A DNA stretch of 64,000 nt from Glaciihabitans sp. INWT7 (GTDB lineage: Bacteria > Actinomycetota > Actinomycetes > Actinomycetales > Microbacteriaceae), in assembly GCF_014217685.1 (NCBI RefSeq), contig NZ_CP043653.1:3104419-3168418 (forward strand), read 5' to 3'. Positions 42,483 through 50,756 of this stretch are shown here, in pieces; positions within the stretch are counted from its first letter, which is position 1; each line of letters opens with the position of its first letter. A program made the position numbers and the translations under genes. Below the pieces are notes generated by a model. It saw nothing but the letters and a program-made list of their open reading frames with translations, was not told the origin of the DNA and made no database searches.

Positions 42483-42514
42483 GGATAGTGTAGCTATCCG
42501 ATAGTGAAACTATC
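42483..42514 (-). promoter_or_regulatory. Tandem inverted repeats before the MerR gene
   Basis: GGATAG (42483-42488) / CTATCC (42494-42499) and GATAGT (42500-42505) / ACTATC (42509-42514) follow each other directly. All four half-sites contain ATAG/CTAT, so they look like a repeated regulator site. They start 3 bases before the MerR start and reach into the last codons of the next gene upstream. Confidence 0.65.
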
Positions 42515-42947
42515 TAGTGGCAGTTTCCTCTGGAGCGGGCGGAGATTCCGGAGCCTCGGCGCTCTCCGGTTCGTCGTCGAACGGCAGCGGGTCAACCATC
42601 GTGCGCTCGGCCAGCACGGTGCGGGCACGACGCGTGAGCCCGACGTCGAGCAGGATCGCGACCACAGCCCCGAGCACCACCCCGATGGGCACCCCGAAGA
42701 GAAGGAAGTAACCGAAGAGGGCACCGAACCCCACCTGCGGATCCGAGGGGAACGACGCCGTCAGGATGAATGTGGCGACGGCTCCGAGCCCCGCCCCGAT
42801 GATGAGGAAGCGAGAGTAGCGCGGAATCCGCCTCACTGTGACCTCGGTCTCCTCGGTGGACTGTGAGGGCTCGGTGGACTGTGAGGGCTCGTTCTCCGCG
42901 GTTCGCGGCACCGCTTCCGGCTCGGGCTGCGGCTCGGATGGGGTCAT
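42510..42947 (-). CDS. Small membrane protein with two helices
   Basis: 145 residues from ATG 42947, which overlaps the stop of the sterol-carrier gene (ATGA). An acidic Ser/Glu/Pro N-terminus containing a repeated SQSTEPSQSTE, then two membrane helices at about 45-67 and 78-100, and a charged C-terminus. No catalytic motif. Similar proteins next to purF in actinobacteria have no established role. Confidence 0.75.
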   Translation of the reverse strand: MTPSEPQPEPEAVPRTAENEPSQSTEPSQSTEETEVTVRRIPRYSRFLIIGAGLGAVATFILTASFPSDPQVGFGALFGYFLLFGVPIGVVLGAVVAILLDVGLTRRARTVLAERTMVDPLPFDDEPESAEAPESPPAPEETATR

Positions 42948-43342
42948 GCCTCTATTGTCCCTGACGCTTCCGGGGTATCCGCCCCATCCCAGAGGAGTGG
43001 CAGGTAGGCGGAGAGGTCTGCACGGGAGCCGGAGGCGGCGATGCGACCGTGCTCGAGGGCGTGATCCCAGGCGGTTCCGCCGGTCGCGATGGCGAGCCAG
43101 GTGAGCGCGTCGGTCTCGACCACGTTCGGCGGGGTGCCTCGGGTGTGGCCCGGACCCTCGATGCACTGCACCGCACCGAAGGGCGGAACCCGCACCTCGA
43201 CGGAGTTGCCCGGAGCGCCATCGGCCAGCACCTGCAGCAGGTAACGCACCGCCGTGGCTTCGGTCTCCCGGTCGGCGACCGTCGCGAGCGCTCGCTCCAC
43301 GGCCTCGCGGCCGGCGTCATCAGTGATGCGTGCTTTGGCCAT
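42944..43342 (-). CDS. Sterol-carrier-family protein (SCP-2-like)
   Basis: 132 residues, MAKARITDDAGREAVERALA at the start and TPPNVVETDALTWLAIATGG (about 71-90), matching the small actinobacterial sterol-carrier family often found close to purF. Probably cytoplasmic; the bound ligand is unknown. Coupled to the following small membrane protein through a 4-base overlap. Confidence 0.85.
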   Translation of the reverse strand: MAKARITDDAGREAVERALATVADRETEATAVRYLLQVLADGAPGNSVEVRVPPFGAVQCIEGPGHTRGTPPNVVETDALTWLAIATGGTAWDHALEHGRIAASGSRADLSAYLPLLWDGADTPEASGTIEA

Positions 43343-43372
43343 GGTTCTACGGTAGTGGCGACGTGGGGTCGG

Positions 43373-43861
43373 TCAGCCCCACATGCCGTCGTGCACCTCG
43401 ACGGCCCCGTCGATCTCGACCGGACCAAGCACCTCGATGGAGCCGGTACCGCGGGCGAAGACCTCCCGACTGGGGAGGTCGAGGCTGCGCGATTCTGCCC
43501 TGGGCGATCCGGATGCCTCGGCGACCAGTTCGACGAGGGCGCTGCCGGACAGCGCGTAGACCATGCGGCCGACGCCCGCCCAGTAGATCGCTCCTGCGCA
43601 CATCGCGCACGGCTCGGTGCTGGTGTACAACGTGCTCGACGCGAGCACGCCCGCACCAAGGGCGGCCGACGACCGCACGAGATTGGTCTCGGCATGGCCG
43701 GTCGGATCGTTCGTCGTCGTCACCGAGTTCATCGCCTCGACGACGGTACCGTCCCGCGTGACGAGCACGGCGCCGAACGGATGATCGCCCCGGGCTCGGG
43801 CGTCGCGAGCGAGCTGCACGGCGCGCGCCAGATGGTCGAGGTCGGTCGGCGAAGCATCCAT
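43373..43861 (-). CDS. Nucleoside/guanine deaminase (cytidine-deaminase fold)
   Basis: 162 residues from ATG 43861. The zinc-site motifs are HAETNLVR (His ligand and catalytic Glu, about 54-61) and PCAMCAGAIYWAG (two Cys ligands, about 84-96). The segment RARGDHPFGAVLV and the FARGTGSIEVLGP end resemble guanine deaminases of the GuaD type rather than tRNA TadA. It would help salvage or degrade purines, fitting the neighbourhood. Confidence 0.88.
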   Translation of the reverse strand: MDASPTDLDHLARAVQLARDARARGDHPFGAVLVTRDGTVVEAMNSVTTTNDPTGHAETNLVRSSAALGAGVLASSTLYTSTEPCAMCAGAIYWAGVGRMVYALSGSALVELVAEASGSPRAESRSLDLPSREVFARGTGSIEVLGPVEIDGAVEVHDGMWG

Positions 43862-43881
43862 CTGCCGAATGTAGCGCCCTC

Positions 43882-44763
43882 TCAGTCCACCGGGAAGGCG
43901 GGCGCGCGCGGTCGCCAGCTGAGCACCGCGGCCGCGAGTCCGCCGAGCATGATCGCCCCGCCGACGAGCTCGGTGCCGGCCGGTCTCTCGCCGAAGACCG
44001 CCCAGGCGGCCAGGATGCCGATCACCGGCACCAGCAGAGTGAACGGCACCACGGCACTCGTCGGATAGCGCGCGAGCAGGGAGTTCCAGATCGTGTAGGC
44101 CACGAGCGATGCGGCCACCGCGGTGTACAGGGTGCTGAGGATGGCGATCAAAGAGAGGTGGGCGAGCGCGAATCCGACCGCCTGCGGGCCGTCGACCACC
44201 AGGGAGAGCGCGAGGGAGGGGATCGGCACCACCAGCCCCGACCAGACGACGAGCGAGAGACCTGATGCCGCCCGCGCCCGCCTCGACAGCACGTTGCCGA
44301 TGGCCCAGGAGAGCGCCGCGAGCAGGGTGATCACGAGCGGCAGCCACGGCGCCGCATAGGTATGGCCGATCACCACGACCGCGAGGCCGACCATGCCGAT
44401 CAGGATGCCGACGAGCTGGCGTCGGGTGGGGTGCTCTCGCAGCAGCAGGGAGGAGACGACCACCGAGAACACGATCTGCGTCTGCAGGAGCAGGGAGGCG
44501 AGGCCCGGTGGCATCCCGAGCGAGAGGGCCAGGTACAGCAGGGTGAACTGGCCGAGACTCAGGAACGCGCCGATCAACAGGATGTTGCGCCAGCCGATCG
44601 CCGGAGGACGGATGAAGAAGACGGCCGGGATCGCCACGAGCACGAAGCGCATCGCCAGGAAGAGCAGCGGCGGCACGTCGGTGAGACCGAGGTCGATGGC
44701 GACGAAGTTGACCCCCCAGATCACCACGACAAGCAGCGCGAGGAGGGTGTGGCGGGGAGTCAT
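43882..44763 (-). CDS. EamA family transporter (RhaT/YdcZ-like)
   Basis: 293 residues with ten membrane helices and two EamA repeats; the N-terminus VVVIWGVNFVAIDLGLTDVP is typical of amino-acid-metabolite exporters of this family. Not closely similar to the tandem pair at 11-13 kb. Substrate unknown. The gene lies 20 bases upstream of the deaminase gene on the same strand. Confidence 0.9.
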   Translation of the reverse strand: MTPRHTLLALLVVVIWGVNFVAIDLGLTDVPPLLFLAMRFVLVAIPAVFFIRPPAIGWRNILLIGAFLSLGQFTLLYLALSLGMPPGLASLLLQTQIVFSVVVSSLLLREHPTRRQLVGILIGMVGLAVVVIGHTYAAPWLPLVITLLAALSWAIGNVLSRRARAASGLSLVVWSGLVVPIPSLALSLVVDGPQAVGFALAHLSLIAILSTLYTAVAASLVAYTIWNSLLARYPTSAVVPFTLLVPVIGILAAWAVFGERPAGTELVGGAIMLGGLAAAVLSWRPRAPAFPVD

Positions 44764-44796
44764 CCGACCAGCTTGGCAGCAACGGAGGACCTCCCT

Positions 44797-45189
44797 TCAC
44801 CGTCGCCGGAGCTGGAGCGGTCCCTTCGCCGTCGAGGCGTCGACCATCGATCCGGACTGCAGGATGTCTATCTGCCCCGCCGCACTCAGCCGTCGCGCCG
44901 CCCGGCGGGCAGGCTCCGCGAGCTGCTGCCAGTCCTCGCCACCGACCTCGCGGGCAGCGTCGGAGTCGAGGATGGTGGCACCGGTCGGGCGCTGGGCCAG
45001 CAGTGCGAGGATCGCTGCCTCGAGCATCCGATCGCCCTCGGTCACTCCTCGGCGTCGGCAGGCATCGGAGCAGTACTTCACCGCGTCCCAGTCGCGGGCC
45101 CACTTGGCCCGCCATTGGATGCGACGGCCGCACGCCACGCAGGTCTTGTCTGCTGGCGCCGCGCCTTCTGCTCTCTGCCGGTGGGCCAT
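44797..45189 (-). CDS. DUF2256-DUF3253 fusion protein
   Basis: 130 residues from ATG 45189. N-terminal zinc-ribbon-like DUF2256: KTCVACGRRIQWRAKW then WDAVKYCSDACRRR, with four cysteines in CxxC...CxxxC arrangement. Residues about 50-115 are the helical DUF3253 domain (MLEAAILALLAQRPTGATI, SDAAREV). Function unknown; the composition suggests a small nucleic-acid- or metal-binding protein. Divergent from purD across 70 bases. Confidence 0.88.
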   Translation of the reverse strand: MAHRQRAEGAAPADKTCVACGRRIQWRAKWARDWDAVKYCSDACRRRGVTEGDRMLEAAILALLAQRPTGATILDSDAAREVGGEDWQQLAEPARRAARRLSAAGQIDILQSGSMVDASTAKGPLQLRRR

Positions 45190-45259
45190 CGCCCCAGTCT
45201 GCCCGGCGTTGCTCCGAGCGGGATCAATGGACACCGTGCCGGGTGGGTACGCTTGCCCA

Positions 45260-46510
45260 GTGAGAATCCTCGTCCTCGGTTCCGGTGCTCGCGAGCATGC
45301 CATCATCACCGCCCTTCTTCGTGAAGACGTCGATCACGAGATCATCGCGGCGCCCGGCAACGCCGGCATCGCCGCGGAGGTGCCGGTGATCGCCCTCGAC
45401 CCCGCGAACCCCGCCGTCGTCACCGAATTCGCCCTCGAGAACGACATCGAACTCGTGATCATCGGACCGGAGGCCCCCCTGGTCGCCGGCGTCGCGGATC
45501 GACTTCGCCAGCGCGGCATCGCCGTCTTCGGACCGGGCAAGGCCGCCGCCCAGCTCGAGGGGAGCAAGACCTTCGCGAAACGCATCATGGATGTCGCGGG
45601 AGTGCCCACCGGACGTGCGACCCGCGCCGGCAGCCTCGACGAGGCCATCGCCGCGATCGACGCATTCGGGGCGCCCTACGTCGTGAAGGCGGACGGTCTC
45701 GCGGCGGGCAAAGGAGTGCTGGTCACGACCGACAGGGATGCTGCCGTCGCCCACGCCGGCTACTGGATCGGGCAGGGCAGCGTGCTCGTCGAGGAGTTCC
45801 TCGACGGCCAGGAGGTCTCGCTCTTCCTGCTCAGCGACGGGCACAACGTGCTTCCACTCGAACCGGCCCAGGACTACAAGCGGCTCTCGGACAACGATGA
45901 GGGCCCGAACACCGGCGGCATGGGCGCCTACTCGCCCCTCCCCTGGCTGCCGGCCGGATTCGTCGACGAAGTCATCGACACCATCGCCCTGCCGACGGTG
46001 CGCACTCTGGCCGAGGAGCAGACGCCCTTCATCGGGCTGCTCTACTGCGGGCTCATCCTCACCGCGGACGGCACCCGCGTCATCGAGTTCAACGCGCGCT
46101 TCGGTGACCCGGAGACCCAGGTCGTGCTCCCGCGCCTCATCACCCCGCTCAGCGGCCTCCTGTTCGGCGCGGCGAGCGGAGAACTCGGGGGAATGCCGCG
46201 CCCGGAGTTCTCCGACGACGTCGCCGTGACCGTCGTGCTCGCCAGCGAGGGCTACCCGGAGACTCCTCTCACGGGCCGCATCATCACGGGTGTCGACACC
46301 GCGCTGGCGATCCACGGGGTGACGGTGGCGCATGCGGCGACTGCCCTCTCCGGCGGCGACCTGGTCGCGACCGGCGGTCGGGTGCTCAGCGTCGTCGCGA
46401 CCGGCGGCGATTTCGGCGAGGCCCGGTCCCGTGCCTATCTCGCGCTCGAGGCGATCGACCTCGAGGGCGGCCAGTACCGCACCGACATCGCGCAGCGGGT
46501 CGCCGAATAG
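45260..46510 (+). CDS. purD: Phosphoribosylamine-glycine ligase (GAR synthetase)
   Basis: 416 residues from GTG 45260, giving [15 protein letters not shown], the family's N-terminus. ATP-grasp enzyme with [45 protein letters not shown] and [11 protein letters not shown]. Ligates glycine to phosphoribosylamine, the second purine step. The open frame extends upstream without a start that fits the family. A palindromic repeat separates it from purC. Confidence 0.97.
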   Translation: MRILVLGSGAREHAIITALLREDVDHEIIAAPGNAGIAAEVPVIALDPANPAVVTEFALENDIELVIIGPEAPLVAGVADRLRQRGIAVFGPGKAAAQLEGSKTFAKRIMDVAGVPTGRATRAGSLDEAIAAIDAFGAPYVVKADGLAAGKGVLVTTDRDAAVAHAGYWIGQGSVLVEEFLDGQEVSLFLLSDGHNVLPLEPAQDYKRLSDNDEGPNTGGMGAYSPLPWLPAGFVDEVIDTIALPTVRTLAEEQTPFIGLLYCGLILTADGTRVIEFNARFGDPETQVVLPRLITPLSGLLFGAASGELGGMPRPEFSDDVAVTVVLASEGYPETPLTGRIITGVDTALAIHGVTVAHAATALSGGDLVATGGRVLSVVATGGDFGEARSRAYLALEAIDLEGGQYRTDIAQRVAE

Positions 46511-46535
46511 GCCCCTCCGCCCTCACCTGGTCTTT

Positions 46536-46634
46536 CATCATTCAGGAACGTACGTGGCACGAGGTTCTGGAGAGGCTGATGGGGTCCCGCACGCCGTCAT
46601 CCGAACCATCCGCCCCGCCCCTTCCTGAATAATG
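46536..46634. repeat. Palindromic repeat element, copy 3 (99 bp), between purD and purC
   Basis: Arms CATCATTCAGGAA (46536-46548) and TTCCTGAATAATG (46622-46634), 12 of 13 paired. The element starts 25 bases after purD and ends 5 bases before the purC GTG, so its right arm directly abuts the purC ribosome site. Confidence 0.85.
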
Positions 46635-46639
46635 AGGGG

Positions 46640-47548
46640 GTGAACGCAATCGACCTGACCACGGATGGCTGGACGCACGCCTATTCGGGCAAGGTGCGCG
46701 ACCTCTACATCGAGACGGGAACGGCGGATCTCGCCAGCGCCCGACGCGTGCTGATGGTCGCCAGCGACCGGGTGAGCGCGTTCGACCACGTGCTCTCCCC
46801 CGGCATCCCCGGCAAGGGCGAACTGCTCACGACCCTGAGCCTCTGGTGGTTCGACCGCCTCGTCGGAGTGCCGAACCACCTCGTCGCAGACCACGAGCTG
46901 CGCGGTGATGAAGTGCGAGACCTGATTCCGGATGCCGTCGCCGGCCGGTCGATGCTCGCCCGCACCCTCGACATGTTCCCCATCGAATGCGTGGTGCGCG
47001 GATACCTCGTCGGCTCCGGCTGGCTGGAGTACCAGGAGCGCCAGACGGTGTGCGGCATCGCCCTGCCTTCCGGCCTCGCCAACGGGGATCGCCTGCCTGA
47101 GCCGATCTACACTCCCGCGTGGAAGGCTCCGATGGGCGAACACGACGAGAACATCCCCTTCGAGCGCACGATCGAGCTGGTGGGAGCAGACATCGCGACG
47201 GTACTGCGTGATCTCAGCCTCGACGTCTTCACGCGGGCATCCGCCATCGCGGAGTCGCGCGGGGTGATCCTCGCCGACACTAAGTTCGAGTTCGGGGCCA
47301 ATCGCGACTCCGGTGTCATCACCCTCGCCGACGAGGTGCTGACGAGCGACAGCTCACGTTACTGGGATGCCGAGACCTACGCCGGCGGCGGAGCGGGACG
47401 GCTCGCAAGCTTCGACAAGCAGATCGTGCGCAACTGGCTGAGCGCGCACTGGGACCAGACGGGCACACCGCCGTCGCTTCCGCCCGAGATCGTGGCACAG
47501 ACCGCCGCCCGCTATCGGGAGTTGATCGAGAGGCTCACCGGCTCATGA
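46640..47548 (+). CDS. purC: SAICAR synthase
   Basis: 302 residues from GTG 46640 (GAGGGG overlaps the repeat end). Joins aspartate to CAIR. Signatures: YSGKVRDLY, ASDRVSAFDHVL, CVVRGYLVGSGWLEY, ADTKFEFG and LADEVLTSDSSRYWD. The length matches the actinobacterial form. Overlaps the acetyltransferase gene by 4 bases. Confidence 0.97.
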   Translation: MNAIDLTTDGWTHAYSGKVRDLYIETGTADLASARRVLMVASDRVSAFDHVLSPGIPGKGELLTTLSLWWFDRLVGVPNHLVADHELRGDEVRDLIPDAVAGRSMLARTLDMFPIECVVRGYLVGSGWLEYQERQTVCGIALPSGLANGDRLPEPIYTPAWKAPMGEHDENIPFERTIELVGADIATVLRDLSLDVFTRASAIAESRGVILADTKFEFGANRDSGVITLADEVLTSDSSRYWDAETYAGGGAGRLASFDKQIVRNWLSAHWDQTGTPPSLPPEIVAQTAARYRELIERLTGS

Positions 47549-48039
47549 TCGTGCGCCGGGTGCCCTGGTCTGACGCGGGGGCGACGACTCTTCGCGAGGC
47601 CCAGCGGGTGGAGATCGAGGCGCGCTACGGCACTCCCGATTCCGAGCCCGGACCCGCTCCGAGTGCCGACGACATCACCGCGTTCTTCGTGGCCTATGAC
47701 GATCGAAATGCTCCGGTGGGGTGTGGCGGGCTGCGCGAACTGCCAGGCAACGAAGCGGAAGTGAAGCGGATGTTCGTGCTGCCGGAGCACCGCGGCACCG
47801 GAGTCTCGCGGGCGATCCTCTTCGAATTAGAACTGTTCGGTCGCGAAAGGGGATGGTCGCGCCTCGTGCTCGAGACGGGCGACCGGCAACCCGACGCCGT
47901 GCGGTTCTATGAGCGGGAGGGATTCACCCGCATCCCGAACTTCGCCTACTACGCCGACTCGGCGCATTCGCTCTGTTACGAGAAGCCCCTCTTCGCCGTC
48001 GATCCGGCCGCCGAGATCTCCTGCGAGGGGCGCCAGTGA
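47545..48039 (+). CDS. GNAT family N-acetyltransferase
   Basis: 164 residues starting in the purC stop (ATGA). Acetyl-CoA site VKRMFVLPEHRGTGVSRAIL at about 73-92 with the Q/RxxGxG/A pattern (HRGTGVS), and the C-terminal GFTRIPNFAYY. Substrate unknown. Cysteine-containing tail after ~150 is not part of the fold. Confidence 0.92.
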   Translation: MIVRRVPWSDAGATTLREAQRVEIEARYGTPDSEPGPAPSADDITAFFVAYDDRNAPVGCGGLRELPGNEAEVKRMFVLPEHRGTGVSRAILFELELFGRERGWSRLVLETGDRQPDAVRFYEREGFTRIPNFAYYADSAHSLCYEKPLFAVDPAAEISCEGRQ

Positions 48040-48434
48040 TTCCCGCCTCCTGGGAGCCTCGGCACCGGGCAGACGGGGAACTCGTGGGCTATCTCGTTGC
48101 CGCCGGTGACGGCGTCGTCGCGACCAGCCTGATCGGGCTGGCCCTCGCCGGCGCCACGTCGCGGGAGGCGGCGATCGACCTGCTCGACACGAGTGGGCTC
48201 GCCGTGCTCGACCGCCCATACTATGCACGGCTGCCGAATCCGGTGCCGCTCGGCGGGGTCGATGCCGGTGCGCCAGCCGCCGATTGGACCTGGCGAAGGG
48301 TGGTCATCGTCGAATCGAGTGCCACCCGGGTATCGATCCGGCCGGCGATGGCCTACCCGGAGGAGCTGAGATCGCTCGTGGTGATCGAACCCCCGGTCAC
48401 CGGCACGCTGCGGGAGCGGCATCCGGAGGAGTAA
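48036..48434 (+). CDS. Unrecognised small protein
   Basis: 132 residues, overlapping the acetyltransferase stop by 4 bases, so it is translated from the purC transcript. Starts MIPASWEPRHRADGELVGYL; predicted alpha/beta with a TWRRVVIVESSATRVSIRPA stretch near 90-110. No signal peptide, no membrane segment and no motif I can assign. I have seen similar proteins only as actinobacterial hypotheticals. Confidence 0.7.
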   Translation: MIPASWEPRHRADGELVGYLVAAGDGVVATSLIGLALAGATSREAAIDLLDTSGLAVLDRPYYARLPNPVPLGGVDAGAPAADWTWRRVVIVESSATRVSIRPAMAYPEELRSLVVIEPPVTGTLRERHPEE

Positions 48435-48492
48435 TTCACGGCTCGTGCATCGAGTCGATCGCTGGCGGGGCCGGCAGTGCTTACAGTCAGAC

Positions 48493-48960
48493 ATGACCGT
48501 TCACGCGCCCGATCGCCCGCACATCGTTCCCCGACGCCTCCTCGCGGATGGCCGGGAGCATCATCCCTCGGTTCTCGCCGAGGCGAGGCGACGGGCCGGC
48601 AGCCTGCAACTCCGGGTGGCGGATGCGATCACCGCGTTCGCCGGGTCGATGCGGTTCGTCTATGTGCACGTGGCGCTGTTCGCCCTCTGGATGCTGTTCT
48701 TCGAGAAGAGCCCGTGGCCCACGCTGACGCTCGTGGTATCGCTCGAGGCGATCTTCCTGTCGACCTTCGTGATGATCGGGCAGAACCGCCAGGCCGCGTT
48801 CCAGCAGGTGAAGGCCGATCACGACTTCAGTTCGACGGAGCAGGAGCTGCACGACAACACCACGCTCACCCGCCAGATCGCGGATCTCACCGCCAAGATC
48901 GAGCAGCTGACCAGCGAGATCCACACGGAGGTGGTGGGGAAGGGGACTCGTGGTTCGTGA
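48493..48960 (+). CDS. DUF1003 domain-containing membrane protein
   Basis: 155 residues from ATG 48493. Two membrane helices with the DUF1003 pattern FAGSMRFVYVHVALFALWML (about 50-69) and IFLSTFVMIGQNRQ, then a coiled-coil C-terminus (TRQIADLTAKIEQLTSEIH). Role unknown. A TACAGT -10-like box at 48482-48487 sits 5 bases before the ATG, pointing to a leaderless message. Confidence 0.85.
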   Translation: MTVHAPDRPHIVPRRLLADGREHHPSVLAEARRRAGSLQLRVADAITAFAGSMRFVYVHVALFALWMLFFEKSPWPTLTLVVSLEAIFLSTFVMIGQNRQAAFQQVKADHDFSSTEQELHDNTTLTRQIADLTAKIEQLTSEIHTEVVGKGTRGS

Positions 48961-49002
48961 GAGGGCTCGACCGGCGAAGGCTCGGCGCGGGATCTAGCGG
49001 AA

Positions 49003-49025
49003 TAGTTGTCGCATCAACTAAGTTG
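49003..49025 (+). promoter_or_regulatory. MarR-type operator before the VOC dioxygenase gene
   Basis: TAGTTG (49003-49008) and CAACTA (49015-49020) with a 6-base spacer, overlapping a second palindrome CAACT-A-AGTTG (49015-49025). The site ends 8 bases before the ATG, consistent with repression. Confidence 0.6.
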
Positions 49026-49033
49026 GAACGGAC

Positions 49034-49903
49034 ATGACAACGACAGACCTTCTCGCCGCCGACACCTCGATGGGCACGGTGACCCTCCTCGTCGCCGACC
49101 TCGACGGGATGACTGCCTACTACCGCGACGCCGTGGCGCTCAGCGTGCTCGCCTCGACCGTCGACACCGTGACTCTCGGCCGCGGAACGACCCCGCTGAT
49201 CATCCTGCGGGCCGCCCCCGAGCTAGTACAGGCGAGCCCCCGCGACGCGGGCCTCTTCCACACGGCCATCCTCTTCGATTCGGAGGCCGCACTCGCGGCA
49301 TCCGTCTACTCGGTGGCGACGAAGGCGCCGGGCACCTTCACGGGCAGCTCCGATCACCTGGTGAGCAAGGCCTTCTACTTCACCGACCCGGAGGGCAACG
49401 GGGTGGAGCTCTACTGGGACCGGGACCGCGCCGAGTGGGGTTGGGTGCACGGCCAGGTCGAGATGTCCACGCTGTTCCTCGATCCGAACGCGTTTCTGCA
49501 GGAGCACCTGACAACGGAAGCGGTGGAGGCCCCGAATTTCGGCGAGGCGGTCGTGGGGCATGTTCACCTCGCGGTCGGGGATATCGATTCCGCACGCGAG
49601 TTCTACGTGAACCGGCTCGGCTTCGAACAGACCATCATGTACGGCGACTCCGCGCTCTTCGTGAGTGCGGGCGGCTACCACCACCACATGGCCATGAACA
49701 CCTGGAACAGCGCGGGCGCCGGGCGACGCGGCCGCACCCTCGGACTCGGTCAGGTCGACATCGTCGTGCCCGGCCCCGACGATCTCGGATCCCTCGCAGA
49801 GCGGATGTCACACCACGGCGTCGCGACCCGTCACGACGGGCACACCCTCAGCTTCGACGACCCCTGGGCGAACGTGATCCACGTGACCGCGGCATCCGCC
49901 TAG
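49034..49903 (+). CDS. VOC-family dioxygenase/glyoxalase (CatE-like)
   Basis: 289 residues made of two glyoxalase/VOC modules (about 13-130 and 165-285). Module 1 has DPEGNGVELYWDR; module 2 has VGHVHLAVGDIDSAREFYV and YHHHMAMNTW, whose His residues and the Glu of the first ELYWD-type strand resemble the metal ligands of CatE-type extradiol dioxygenases. Such enzymes are often induced by quinones or catechols through MarR regulators, in line with the palindrome upstream. The exact substrate cannot be read. Confidence 0.85.
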   Translation: MTTTDLLAADTSMGTVTLLVADLDGMTAYYRDAVALSVLASTVDTVTLGRGTTPLIILRAAPELVQASPRDAGLFHTAILFDSEAALAASVYSVATKAPGTFTGSSDHLVSKAFYFTDPEGNGVELYWDRDRAEWGWVHGQVEMSTLFLDPNAFLQEHLTTEAVEAPNFGEAVVGHVHLAVGDIDSAREFYVNRLGFEQTIMYGDSALFVSAGGYHHHMAMNTWNSAGAGRRGRTLGLGQVDIVVPGPDDLGSLAERMSHHGVATRHDGHTLSFDDPWANVIHVTAASA

Positions 49904-49907
49904 CCTC

Positions 49908-50756
49908 CTAGAGGGTGCCGCGCACGATCGAGTCTCCCGAGTGTGCCGGGTTGCCGTCCGGCTTCTCGCTCGAGACATCCACGATCGGATAATCGGCCAA
50001 TTTCACATCGGCGGGGATCGTGAATCTGCCTTCCGTGCCAGCGAGCACCCCCACGCTGATCAGCTTGCTGAGGTCGCTGGAGATGAGCCACACCTCGCGG
50101 TAACCGGGCGCGGTCCGTGGCTCCGAGAGAGTGACGACGACCTGCCGTCCGGAGCCCGTCTGCTCGACCACGGCCTCACCGGAGGCGCCGGTCCAATCGG
50201 GGAGGGCCTCGAGACGCGCCTCGGCAAGCACCGTCGGCTGCGGCGCCTCCGACTTCGGTGCCAGCACTGTCGTCGCAACGAGAATCGCTCCGGCCGACAC
50301 GACCACCGCAAGCGCCCCCGCGAGCACGGGAACGACCAGCCGGTTTCGGCCACGATGGCTGCGGCGAGCGCGGCCGGACGAGCGGGAGGCAATGGGCAGA
50401 ACGGGTTGTGGCTCAAAAGAAACGGGAGTCTCCGAGGATTCGGCCTCCGATTCCTCAGCACTCCCGAAGGCCGCAGCGCTCGCGAACGGAGCGGGCATCA
50501 CCTCGGTGGCGAGGCCGAGCGTGCGGCTGATGGATCCCCAGACCGCCGGTCCCGGCGCATCGAGCGGATGCTCGAGAGGCGAGCCGGACCGGGCGAGGTT
50601 CGCCACCCGCACGAGACTGTTCAGCTCGTCGAGGCACTCGGGGCATTCCTGCACGTGGAGCTCGTCGGCGAGCGGGATATCGGGCTCGCCCATGGCCATC
50701 ATGGCCAGGATGTCGGGATCGCTGTGTCCGGCATCCGGAACCGCACTGTCATTCAT
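49908..50756 (-). CDS. Anti-sigma factor, RskA-like
   Basis: 282 residues. N-terminal zinc-type anti-sigma domain with LHVQECPEC (His, Cys, Cys at about 33, 37 and 40), a Ser/Glu-rich linker, one membrane helix at about 141-163 and an extracellular RskA C-terminal domain (VVTLSEPRTAPGYREVWLI). It would hold the neighbouring ECF sigma factor at the membrane until proteolysis. Start overlaps the sigma stop by 8 bases. Confidence 0.92.
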   Translation of the reverse strand: MNDSAVPDAGHSDPDILAMMAMGEPDIPLADELHVQECPECLDELNSLVRVANLARSGSPLEHPLDAPGPAVWGSISRTLGLATEVMPAPFASAAAFGSAEESEAESSETPVSFEPQPVLPIASRSSGRARRSHRGRNRLVVPVLAGALAVVVSAGAILVATTVLAPKSEAPQPTVLAEARLEALPDWTGASGEAVVEQTGSGRQVVVTLSEPRTAPGYREVWLISSDLSKLISVGVLAGTEGRFTIPADVKLADYPIVDVSSEKPDGNPAHSGDSIVRGTL

